This document shows positions 1-10,800 of a stretch of 64,000 nt of DNA, in pieces (positions within the stretch are counted from its first letter, which is position 1; the number at the start of each line of letters is the position of its first letter). The notes beneath the pieces are model-generated. The model ran no database searches. It worked only from the letters and a program-made list of their open reading frames with translations, and was not told where the DNA came from. Source of the stretch: Caenorhabditis remanei (Eukaryota > Nematoda > Chromadorea > Rhabditida > Rhabditidae); contig NC_071331.1 in the NCBI RefSeq assembly GCF_010183535.1, positions 310,001-374,000 on the forward strand, written 5' to 3'. A program made the translations under genes and the position numbers.

Positions 1-59
1 GAAAAATTAATGAAAATCAACAATTTATTTCAAAGTAATTGCAAGAGAATTTATGTATA

Positions 60-1254
60 TTACAAGTTGATAGTAGATGGAGAGAGTGGAGGTGGCAGCA
101 GTTTCGGCTTTCTCGGCTTCCTTGGTTTCTTGACTCTCGGTGGTATTGGCATTCTGGAATAATCGATTTATAAGGGAAAATAACGGAAAATCGATCAATT
201 CTAAAAGCTATTAGGTCGACACAGTTCTCACAACTGCGCTCCACCGAAATCCTCTTGAAAAATGTTTCTTTTTCTCTGAGTCTCTCAATTTCACACACAA
301 TTTTCTTTTGTTTCGGTAGAGCGAGGTTGTAATCATTCTTATATATAAAACGCATGTGGGGTTTGTCCATCTGTCCCAATGTCCGCAAATTTTGAGAAAT
401 GAGAAAGAAAGGCGGCCGGGCCCAAAATCGAACTTGCGCTCTTTGCGCAGAGACCGCCGCCTTGGACCACTCGGCCACGCGGACACATTTCTGAGAAGGT
501 GAACAAGTAAATGAGGAGAGGCCAGCCGGATGAAGCGCCGAAGGCGCGGCAGCCAGGCTGGTGTGCTAATAACTTACGTGCAAAGCGATCTAACATAGGC
601 CAAATCCAACTGAAGCTCAGTGATCTCCTTATCTCGTTTATCCATTTCCCTCTTGATTCCATTCAATTCCACCTTCAAATTTATATTCTCTCCTTTACAT
701 GTTCGACAGAAATTCTCCAAATGCGCGTATCGTTCTTTCCACGAAATATTGTCAACAGTCTCATCGAATCTCTCTTGAAACTCTTGTGCCTGTCGATACA
801 TTCGTCGTTCCAAAGACTTCCTTTCAGCTTGAGATCTCTCAAATCTCTCCTTCCATACGAGTATTTCTTCCGAATGTTTTCGTCGGAGTTCCTGCTCATC
901 GAAAACTCGTTGTTGCTGTCGTTCCGCGGCAGCTTCTAGCTGTCGTTTCCTTGGATTATACGGAGGGAGTGGACCTTTGGGTGCCGTTTCTAATGGAGCC
1001 GCTGTCGCTGGCGCCGGCGCTCTCTCCACAACTCCGCGCGTCTTTACCGGAACTCTCACCATATACGGACGAGGATCTCTTGGAGGTAATGACACCGCCG
1101 GATCTTTTGGCGCCGAGCTCGGCGTTGTCGAATTCATCGGTCCTTTTTCTTTTTCTAGCTCTTTGTTCATTAAACGCTTCTCTCTCGCTAGTTTCAAGTT
1201 TTGCATATTGCTTGCTTTACTTATACGCTTTGGAACTTTCGTATACTTCCTCAT
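60..1254 (-). CDS. Coiled-coil protein of unknown function (2 exons, 256 aa)
   Basis: Exon 1 runs 1254-578 and exon 2 runs 153-60, with a GTAAGT donor and a TTATTCCAG acceptor. The two sum to 771 bases, in frame. The N-terminal third is basic and then rich in Pro, Ala and Ser. Residues from about 110 to 225 form a charged, heptad-like coiled coil (runs such as ERQQQRVFDEQELRRKHSEE). The tail encoded by exon 2 is short, basic and Pro-rich. I do not recognise a family. The next gene upstream (1832-2593) is also a small coiled-coil gene on the same strand, so the two may be diverged paralogues. The 424-base intron holds a tRNA-like relic and a repeat copy. The reading frame of exon 2 follows from splice phase; another frame is also open there, so the tail is the least certain part. 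Confidence 0.6.
212..335. repeat. Dispersed repeat copy, related to 4370-4600
   Basis: The stretch contains ACAGTTCTCACAACTGCGCT, then a run reading TCTGAGTCTCTCAATTTC and a GTTTCGGTAGAGCG end. The same order of motifs recurs at 4485-4595, and in inverted form at 4370-4440 and 4735-4790. It is a short dispersed element inside the intron at 154-577. Confidence 0.6.
414..484 (-). pseudogene. tRNA-derived relic (Ser/Leu-like D arm)
   Basis: Read on the minus strand, the segment starts GTCCGCGTGGCCGAGTGG and continues CCAAGGC. This is a good pol III A box and D arm of the type seen in tRNA-Ser and tRNA-Leu. A B-box-like GTTCGATTTTGGG follows about 45 bases later. I could not fold a clean anticodon stem, and the expected 3' acceptor strand does not follow the T arm directly. 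It lies in the last intron of the coiled-coil gene. I read it as a decayed tRNA or a tRNA-headed SINE, not an active tRNA gene. Confidence 0.5.
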
Positions 1255-1831
1255 CAATCGATTGGTGGTTAACCTTCTGAATAAAAATAACTTTTTGGTA
1301 AAGAAATTGGGAGAAAAGGCCTCTTTAAAAGGGATATCAAACGGAGAGAACCATTATTAAAGAGAAAGAAAAGAAAAACAGCTTAAAAAATCTGATTTTA
1401 TTCAAAAATATGCAAATAAATCTAACAAAATTATTAAAGAAGCAGTTCGGGCCGTAGATTGTAGAGAAACCTGGAAAAAACATAAAATTGGAAGGAAACC
1501 GATCAATGGACACCCAGTTTCTGTTGCAATGTCTGCGTCTCTTCGCCACTAAGCGCGGGAGAGGATAGAGGGGCAAAATTGCAGCGAAAACTGTGTTTTT
1601 TTTTTTTGGAATTTATCGAGGTGTTTCCAGAAAACAAAATCTTTTCATAAAGTTTTCAATAAAAAGGACAACAATGGGCGGAGAGTTCGTAACGCAAGCA
1701 CCGCACGGTTCATGATGAAGACTCCGCCCACAGTTTTCCAGACAGACCTGGAATAGAATTGAAATACACAAAGAAGAGAAGAAATATAGTGAGTACGATG
1801 AGGTGAGAAGTTGAGGCATTTGAAAGAAGAA
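1255..1831. other. Spacer between two coiled-coil genes
   Basis: AT-rich spacer carrying the 5' flank of the 60-1254 gene and the 3' flank of the 1832-2593 gene. I see no further exon or repeat that can be named. The nearby duplicated GCGGAGAGTT/GACTCCGCCC words form only a short hairpin. Confidence 0.4.
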
Positions 1832-2593
1832 TCACTCCGTTGTATCGAACTGAAAGTACAAAAAATTATATTTTTTCAAAAGAATTTCAAACAAAATACC
1901 ACTGGAACCTCCAATCCTTCAATCATCCGCATCAGAATCTCATTCGGTGTCAATCTTCTCTCCGGAACAATCGGAACATCGTGTTCACTGTGATCCGCCC
2001 GTGTCATTCTCAGTTCATGCAACTGAAGGCGTGTCCTATTATGTGCCACTTTCTCCGAATTCATCTGTTCTCTCAACCACATAATATGGCTCTTCAACTG
2101 CTCCGCATCTTTCTCTGGAATCATCAGCTGCTTTTTGTTCCGTGCAATAATTTTCTCCTGTTCCAGCGCTCGTTTCTCATTACTCGCCAATTCGAATCGC
2201 TGTTTCCACACCTCTTTCTCACGGAAAAATCTCAAATTTGACTCTTTCGCCGCATCATTTTCCTCCTTTCTCTTTTGACAGAGTTTCACTTGATAGTGGT
2301 GTTGATCTCTCCAGAATTCCACGCTTCTCTTCAGTTTCTCGTTCTCAATCTTCAAATCGTTATTGTCCATTGCCACTTTATCAAACGATTTCTTGTATAA
2401 ATCACGATCCCTTTTGAGGTTCGATATGTGCTCCTGTCTGCAGTAATATATTTTTTTTTATAAATTTGAAAAAACTACTTTAGAAATCTCACCCATCTTC
2501 CAGCGAATTCCCATTTTTCCGAAGTTCCGCTCGTTTTTTCCTCATTTTTTCCAAGTTTTCGCGTCTCACTCGTTTAACTTTGCTCACTCTCAT
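1832..2593 (-). CDS. Coiled-coil protein of unknown function (3 exons, 218 aa)
   Basis: Exons are 2593-2493, 2437-1900 and 1849-1832, and they sum to 657 bases in frame. The start is the ATG at 2593, just downstream of a run of basic codons (MRVSKVKRVRREN). Almost the whole protein is predicted coiled coil, rich in Lys, Glu and Gln with regularly spaced Leu and Trp (for example KIENEKLKRSVEFWRDQHH). The last exon adds only five codons and a TGA. No enzymatic motif is visible. Size, composition and strand match the neighbouring gene at 60-1254, which suggests an old tandem pair. Function is unknown; a structural or scaffold role would be a guess. Confidence 0.7.
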
Positions 2594-2742
2594 TTCGCTG
2601 GAAGTGCTGGGAAAAGTTTGAATTTTGAATTAAAAAATATATTTTTTAACAAAACTTTTCGAGTTTGATGTGCAGGTCGTGGAAGATACTGTAGGGAAAC
2701 GTGGCGCGCGAATTTTGATAAGAAAAAAAAACAAACAAAAGG

Positions 2743-2748
2743 TTTATT
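2743..2748 (-). terminator. Poly(A) signal of the homeodomain gene
   Basis: AATAAA on the minus strand about 70 bases past the stop codon of the homeodomain gene. Confidence 0.6.
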
Positions 2749-2819
2749 ATTCATTTGAAAGATTTGAAAGAAGGAATTAAAGACATGAATTATGGAAACC
2801 AGTGAGAAACTATAAATAA

Positions 2820-3956
2820 TTACGGCTTTACGAATAGAGTTTCAAGGATTTCTTTCAGAGATCTCGAGACATTATTGGAATCTGGAGCAGGAGCACTCGC
2901 CGCAGAACTTTGAGGCTGCTCAGGTTCTGCAGGCTTCTCTTCCGTGTCCTCTTCTTCCTTCACTTCTTCCTCTTGTTTTTCCTGTTCCTCAGCTTGCTCA
3001 TCAACCTCCGCCATTTCGGTATCGTTGTTAGAAGAAGTGTACGAGGCATTCGAACAATCCTCTTCTTTCACCGACTCATCTGATTCCTCCCCTTCGTCCT
3101 CCTCATTCTCTACATTATCCATGTTCTTCAGCTTATTCTCCTTCGCCTTCTTCTTCGAAAACCAATCCCGAATCTTCTTTCGATCGATCTGCGTCTTTTC
3201 CGCCAGTTCTCCATAGGGAACTTTGAATTTCTGTCCGTTCATTGCAGCCATTCCAGCAGCAATATAGTATTGAGAGAACATTTGCAAGTCTTCCGCTGAG
3301 AAGATGTTTGGGCGCCCGAGACCCTTGCTCAATCGCTCCAATTTCATTTTCTCTCTTCTCTTCTTATCCTTCTCGGCGCTTCTTCCATCTCGCTTTCGTC
3401 GCTGGTTACAGAACCAATTGTTCACCTGAAAACTTTATAAAGTTCCAATTCTCTCCTTGTATTTCGTAATTCTGATACCTGCTTCACCGTCAATTTCGCT
3501 TCCATTGCGAGCGCTCTTGTCGCCTCCGTTGACATTTTGTTCCCATAGTCGAATTCTCCATTGAATGCGTCTTCCAACATCTTTCTCTGCTCATCCGAGA
3601 ATTCGTATTGTTGACGTGGCGCTGCTGGAACAAATTTTCCAGCTTTCTCGTCCTTTTTGCGGAGACGGGAGAGCGTGTCTCGCACCTGAAACAGCAAAAA
3701 ATATTTTATTCGGGGGCGCCTCAGACGCGTTTTCTTTACATTTTTATGAGAAGTGTTCGCTAGAGTTGCCAACTCTTCAATATGAACATCGTGATAGAAA
3801 TTTCCTTCCGAATAGTACGTTTCGATGACTTTACTCGGCTCAGTGACAGTTTTCCACTGAAAAATCGAATTTCAGCTTAATTTTCTTTTATCTTTCACTC
3901 ACCAATTCAGGTTTGACAGGCTCCGACACAGATGGATTTTCGGTAGCCTCCGCCAT
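2820..3956 (-). CDS. Homeobox transcription factor with three homeodomain-like segments (327 aa)
   Basis: Four exons (3956-3903, 3856-3740, 3685-3479, 3425-2820) sum to 984 bases in frame. The segment at residues 20-70 ends in a helix-3-like NVRDTLSRLRKK that lacks the WF pair. Residues 82-140 form a clear homeodomain with WFCNQRRKR in helix 3. Residues 163-222 form a third domain ending DWFSKKKAK. An acidic Glu/Asp-rich stretch (about 228-300) follows, which could be an activation or interaction region. WFxN-type helix 3 marks DNA-binding homeodomains, so this is a nuclear regulator. Nematodes have several fast-evolving multi-homeodomain ceh genes, but I cannot assign an orthologue. Exon joints fall inside helix 3 of the first two domains, consistent with domain duplication. 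Confidence 0.85.
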
Positions 3957-4886
3957 TTTCGAAGCTTCTGAAAACAAAACTATAAGCGTGAAGAAGGCGA
4001 AACGAAGCTTTGGAGAAAGGTGACAAAAATCGATGAACGCGCCGCGGACACGCCAGCGAGCGAGAGAATTGGGGGAGGTCTCGTTTTCTCTGCACTCTCT
4101 TCTCTCTCGTCGTCGCTGTGTTGCGGTGGAGATGGAGAAGAAAAGGGAGAGAAGAAGCGAATTTATGTTTGATATTAATGTACGGAGAGAGAGAATAAAG
4201 TGAAAAAGAAAGAAAAAGAAGAAAAATAAGCTTCTTCTCTTTCTTTTCAATTAAAAATGAGTTAAAAAGACACAAAAACTGCTCAGAGATTAAGCCACGC
4301 CCATTATCCTGATTTCCTAAAGAAATGTAAATATGGCCAGACTCATTTTAAAAGGTCTATTTATTAGTACGACACACGTCTTACAACCGCGCTCTACCGA
4401 AACCGAAGAAAATTTTGAGCGAAATTGAGAGACTCACAAAAGAAGTTGTCCAGTTGAACTTTTTCTATAAATCGAACATATATTAGCTCGGCACAGTTCT
4501 CACAACCGAAATGCCCTTTAAAAATGTCTCCTTTTCTCTGAGTCTCTCAATTTCACACACAATTTTCTTTGGTTTCGGTAGCGCGCGGTTGTAAGAGGCC
4601 CGCCGCACTAATGGTCCAGGTGAGCATTTGGCTGATTGTTCTTGTAGTTTTGGAATCAGCAGGGTTGAAAGTACCTATGGTTCAATTTATAGAAAAAGTT
4701 CAACTTGACTCGTCATGAACTTCCCTTGTCAGAGAAAAAGAGACATTTTTCAAGGCCGTTTCGGTGGAGCGCTTCTCACGAAGCTAATAAATCCCCTAAG
4801 TTTAAAAGAGAGCGTGTTTGCCAGAATTTCATAGCAAATTCGCAGGAAATGAAGCCAAAAATGAATCAAATTTATTCCAATAAAAA
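3957..4886. repeat. Spacer with fragments of a dispersed inverted repeat
   Basis: 3957-4250 is the pyrimidine-rich 5' flank of the homeodomain gene. From about 4330 to 4790 the spacer holds several pieces of one repeat in both orientations: a CGCGCTCTACCGAAACCGAAG end at about 4388, ACAGTTCTCACAACCG at about 4494, and GTTTCGGTAGCGCGCGGTTG at about 4574. A 17-base word (TATAGAAAAAGTTCAACTT) at about 4689 is the reverse complement of one near 4450, so 4440-4710 can fold back on itself. No gene is visible. Confidence 0.6.
4871..4876 (-). terminator. Poly(A) signal of the EGF/VWA gene
   Basis: AATAAA on the minus strand about 10 bases past the stop codon at 4887-4889. Confidence 0.6.
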
Positions 4887-7800
4887 TCAGAACATGGAAG
4901 TGTATTTACTGGCACATGCCACATCATCAATTTCAGCACAAACACAGACATCCGACCAGGCATTCGATGTGGACTGCTCCGAACAGTTAACCAGTGAGCA
5001 GTCGGGTCCTTGGAATCCAGAAGGACATGAACAGGAGCCACTGGATGGAATTGGGGTTCCACCGTTATTGCAGACTGGCAAAGTGGAAGTTCCGAATGGG
5101 AAGAATCTTGTATACAGTGTTCCAGTTGGTCCTTGAATTGTAACCTTTGCAATATTCAATCCATTCATGTACTTCTGATCAGAGAACACACTATAGGCGG
5201 TCCAATCGAATGCACAGTTGTTCCTTTGGGCATTTCTGAATTCAATAGTTTACGTAATTACTAAATTTTAAAAAATCTTAATGATCTCTACCTTGTGATT
5301 CCATTATCTCCTTGATTCGCCACCACAGTATAAGTAGATGGAACGTTGATCGTGAGCATTGTTCTAGAATTTGATGTAGATGTAGACACAGCATCCGAGG
5401 CATCTTGTGAAAGAGTTGAGATAATTTGGGATTTTGGAGACAAGACATCATTGAGTAGGTAAGCAGCCACATAGAAAGGACCTTGATCAGACACACCGTT
5501 CAGCTGAATTTAAATACATAAACCTTCCTGTTGTAGTTACACTCACAGTCTGTTCTCCAGAGAGCTTGCAAGTTCCGGATGTATTATCACCATTCGAACA
5601 TTTACCCGGTGGGAAGTTTTCTGAGTATTTTGATTGGCTGAGAAAATAATTTGAAAGATTACTCACGATTCAAAAATTCTTGACCAATTTTCCATGTGAG
5701 CAAGTATGATAATGATTCTGTTTTATACGAAAAACCTCCCAACTGAGTTGAAGAATACCAAGCGATTGAGGAAGATGAATTTAAGAGAGTGGGAATAAAC
5801 TGAAACATAGTGTAAGAGTTTCATTTTCATGTTCTCCCACTACAGTGCGCGTTATAAGGATAGGAGACCTCGTAAATCTTTACGTTCTGAAAAATCCTAA
5901 ATAGTTTTCAAAAATTGGTGAGTGCAGTCCGATTGAGTTGCTTAATCGAACTGCATTCACCGGTTTTTAATAACTGTTCAGGATTTTTCAGAACCTAAAG
6001 ATATATGGGCGTGTCCTATCTTTTTGACGCGCTCTGTATGATTCATTCACCTGTTTGTCGATGAACTCATCTGCAGTATTAGTGATATACGACTGAATCA
6101 AGAATCCACCTGTAGACATTGCAGCTTGAGCAATAGCAACGTCATTACTCAATGGGACAATAGAAGTTTCAGTAACTGCATACACGAACATTTGTTGTTG
6201 GTATGGTTGTGAAGCCAAAATGAAATCGTCAAGAGTCACATTAATCATATTCGACGCCTCCGAGAAATACACTATGATTCCTTTAACATTTCTACCAATT
6301 CCCTTCACGGACTCTTTGTAGATTGTTGTCAGATCATGAGCTCCATCTGTCGGACTTGCATTGCATGCTATATTGGTTGCGAACATCTTTCTGAATTGAA
6401 CCAAGTCACTTCCAGAGTACACCATATCAACTGAAACGTTTCAACAATAGAATTTAGAAAAAATAAATCGAATGTACATGTTCCATCAGCACATATTGTC
6501 AACAGCTGGTATTTCCAAACTGATGGAAATGGTGCAGTTTCACTCAAACCGAACAAAATTTGAGCGTCTTCCTGAACAATGGGACCATTAACATTCTCCA
6601 ATCCAACAACTACTGTATAAGTGTGATAGTAGTTGTCAGTAGCCAATGGGTCATTGTTCTTGTTATTACACGTAAAAACTTCACAAGAGTCACCGGAGAC
6701 ATTAACTTCACATTCACACCTAAACTTAGATGTATTCTCATTGTATCGAAGATATCCATGATTCGAGCAATCATAGACACTTCCAGTTGGTCCTCTCTTA
6801 AACGGAGCTGATCCAGAACATTGATTGTTTCCATTCGCATCCTTGTTCTGGCAATCGTCAGTGGGTCCATCACCTGGACGACATTGGAATGATTGAGTGA
6901 TTGAGAAGGTGTCAGACACGAATTGAGCATCATACTTGCTCTCGGCTCCCTGAATACACGTGGCTGTGGTTGGTTGAGAAGAGCAGAAGAATGGAATGAA
7001 TTGGTAGAATGTGGATGACGTGTCGTTCCAATTGAATTTCTGATCAGAGTCATATTTTGCACTGACATCTCCATTGCAATCAGTGATCAGAAGTCTAGCC
7101 TGGAAAGACGAAAAGATGCGCATTTTTCATCGATACAACAAACCGATTTGTCAGAAGAACATTTATTTTCCAATTTCAATTTTAAAGCTGCTCCAAAGTT
7201 CTCATTGATTGGGGAGATGTTTGGTAGCACTCCAGATTCGTCATACTGGATGTAGGTAGCTTCACGATAAGTGTCTCTGGAAGTTGATTTTTTCAGAATC
7301 TTAAAAGCGTCAGCTTTCTAACAAGGGAAGTCTTTGGGGACGTGCCAAACAAGTTTGGTCATAGGCACTTTCGACTACGTGGATTCCATTTTTGCAGTCA
7401 GAACCGGTTAAATTTCTCTGCGAGCCGAGTTATGAGCTCTCAAACTTTTTATATGTTTAAGCTTTTTTCACACGGAATTCCAAGTCGACAAGTAGTATAC
7501 GCAAGATCTTCTCATTTTTGCAACGTACGAGAACCGAAAACCGCTGGGGGAACACAAACGGAACCGTGTGGTGGCGAATACGCGGCAGATTTGGAATTCG
7601 ATGTGAAAAAGCTTGAACATATGAAAAGTTTGACAGCTCATATCTCGGATTGCAGAGGCATTTAACCGGTTCTTACTGTAGAAATGGACTCCCCGTAGTC
7701 GAAAGTACATATGACCAGATTTATAGATTGTTTGAATGGCGCGTTTCCAAAGGCTTCCCTTGTAAGAACTATTCATTCATAACACTTTTTCAATCAGCCA

Positions 7801-10800
7801 TCTGTACCCAGTGTGTTAGAACTCACCCCTCAGCCCACATTCGAATTAACAAATCGTTCTGATCGACTCCCGGAAGATACTGCAAGAACAGATCCCTGTC
7901 GATACCAGCAGCCAGTGAAACAGTATAAGTGTAGTAGTTTGAGTTGGCCTGTAATAATTAAATAATCCAGCATTACACCATATTTTCATGAAAACTTACA
8001 AATTCAATGTCCAATGACAAGAAATCAATGGACTTTGTTTCAGTACCAGGTCCATTTGGTTTGATTCCTAAAAACAGTCGATTTGGTCGCTGCGGTTGGT
8101 GCGCTGAAATTTAAAATATCTAGAACCTTTGTTTTTCTAAATGTATTCATACAATCCACTGCTGACAGCGAAACTGTAATTGTAACGTTGATGTTCTGGG
8201 CACCAGACGGTGACTTTGGAATTCGAACAGTTCCCAAATTGGTGTTGGCAGCTCTCGCAACTCCAATATTTCTAGTGAATATCAAGTTCTGAGTGTAAGA
8301 AGTTTGCATGAATTTGGCAACAATCTTATTGAAATCCGAGTTCACATCTCTTCCGACTGTGTCATTAGCTACAACATAGTGTCCATTGGTTTGTGCGGCA
8401 ATTCGATTGAATACTGCACCAGATCTTCCTGTTAGATTCTCCACGAGACTGTTCAATGTAATAATTGGGAAGACCTGAATGAATTTGTTAAAAAAATAGA
8501 AAACGAGGAAATGTATATACCCTAATATTCAGATTGGTCAATTGGTCGTATTCTTTATCAGACAAATCAGAATCGGAAGTCTTTGGCAAACGGTTCACCA
8601 ATATAATGATCGTGGAACCTTCCAAACGGTGAGGAGACGTGTCCGTTAAGAATTTCTAAAAAACAAAAGTTGAGTGATCCATTTGAAAGTTCTGAAGCTC
8701 ACCCTTATAGCATCCAAAGCATCAGATCCCGCGATGGGACTTGCAGCCTTGGTGGCATTTGGTTGATCGCCATTGAGATTTGTAGTGAAGCTCCTAAATA
8801 AGCACATAGAAGCTCCGCCCACACTGTTACAAAACTTACAATGTAAGATTAGTGTATTTGATATCTTGTGGTGTTGCCATGTCAATCAACTTGTTCGCCA
8901 GAATTTGTTTGTTCGGGAAGTAATTGGTAACCATGTTTCCAATAGTGTGTTCAACAAGTCCATATGTGTTCGGATCGAAATCGGAGGCATATGCAAACAA
9001 GAATGTGGCATAGTTTTTGTCGTAGGTACATTGCGCTGAAATTTTGATTTGTGTGAGAAACAGAAACCCCATAAAAATACCTGAAGTCACGGTAGAAGAT
9101 GGAGAGCCCGATGAGTCAGAGGAAGTACTTGGTACAGTTACGGTGGAAGTTTTTATATCGGTTGGTGTAGATGAAGCAAGAGTAGAGGCTCCTGGACTGA
9201 TAGGGCTAGATTGGGGCGGGACACAAGCAACACGGACGGAGCGTTGAACAGTAGTAGTGTCCACAGAGATGTTGAGATAGAGGGAATAGGTTTGGGAGGC
9301 GTCGCAGGTTATGGTTTTCTGAAAAGATTCTATTTGGTAGCTTTGATTTATAATTTATGAACTTTAAAAGTTAAAACTCACACTTGAAATCCATTCAAAT
9401 GCAGCCGGGTCACGCTTTGTCGGAACATTAGTCCAAGAAGAATCGAATGAGGCGGAGATAGAATTCAAGGTAGATGCACCAGAACTCGATTCGACATGAA
9501 TAGCTGGATAGAATGGAACTCCCTCGACAATCGCATACCGGGAGGCATCAATCGATGGATCTTCAACGTAGGTGATGTAGATGGCCAAGTCTAATGGACC
9601 TGTTGTCGTGTTGGCATTCGTAAAGACAATAGCTGTACAAGGTCCAGGATTAGATGTGATTGTGAAATTTGAACACATTGGATCTGGGCTTTGGAAGATT
9701 GCCAGATTTTTATCAGAGGAGCGAAGAGGCGGACGGAGAAGACAATTACGGAAGGAGTCGATGTCCGGGCTAGCGTTTACTGAAATAGGGAATTGAATAA
9801 CAAGTTATCAAAAACTCAATAGATATAATCTTACATCCCAAAAACACAAAGTTGTACGGTCCATTGACTTGTGGGTCGATGACAACCGGTACCGATTGAG
9901 CTGTTGAACAATCTTTGAATGATTGAATTGAGACGTATTGTGGCTTGTAGTGGGTTAGCAGTACTTGGGAGACCAACTGCAAAAAGGGTTATTCATTGAC
10001 ACCTGGTGGGCGACAAGTATGGAGTTTAGTGCGGGGAGTAACGGATTAGTGCGTTCGATGGGGAAGGAAGGCAAGGTGAAGTTGTAGGCAGCTGGTTGTC
10101 AGATCAAAGTATCAAACTTCTTTAAAACTGTTTCTAAAGCTTCTGCACCCTGGCTCAAAACAATATTTTCACTTGAGAAAAAAATACCTCAATCTTATGA
10201 TGAACTACAGTTCCGGTCAAAAAGATATGGAATGTGGCAGTTGAAACTTTGCAACTTTGAGAGTGTGTCATGGTAATACTGATTGTCACACCTAGTAGAT
10301 GTTTAATTAATTATACAGAACAAAGGTAGAGCTTCTTTTTTGTAGTTGACAATTTTTTGTACGGGCACTCCCTAGAGAGTTATGGTCATTTTAAGACGAC
10401 AGCTCAAAAAGCACTTTATTTTGCACTGAAATTGGTGGAGAAATCACTTTGTCGATATATAACTTGTTAGGAAATGTCCGCACAAAAAAGTTGTCAACTA
10501 CAAAAATAAAGATCTACCTTTGATCTATTCGACCCTTACAAATTTTACTTGGTGTGGCAGGCAGAATAACCATGACAGACTCTCAAAGTTGGCCATTTCC
10601 ACTGAAAACGGCAAAAGTCCATTACTTTTTGACCATCTTCTAACAAAGTTGGTAGCCCTAATTCTCTTCCTTAGTTTTTCTTGTACTACTTTATCATCTG
10701 GTGTTACTGCGATAGATCTATTGTATATATATATTGGAACATTTGAAAATTTGAAAATTTGTTTATATATGTATTGTTATCAGCTCATACACAACTTGTA

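Noticed and set aside
699..1360. Plus-strand frames opposite the first coiled-coil gene
   Set aside because: Antisense shadows; composition is what a charged coiled-coil gene gives on the other strand.
3888..4275. Two long minus-strand frames upstream of the homeodomain start
   Set aside because: Only the last 18 codons of one are coding. The rest is pyrimidine-rich leader with low-complexity translation.
5620..5640. Exon of the EGF/VWA gene starting at 5637
   Set aside because: That acceptor puts the exon out of phase. The next one, TACTCAG ending at 5621, keeps the frame and the Cys-bearing peptide.
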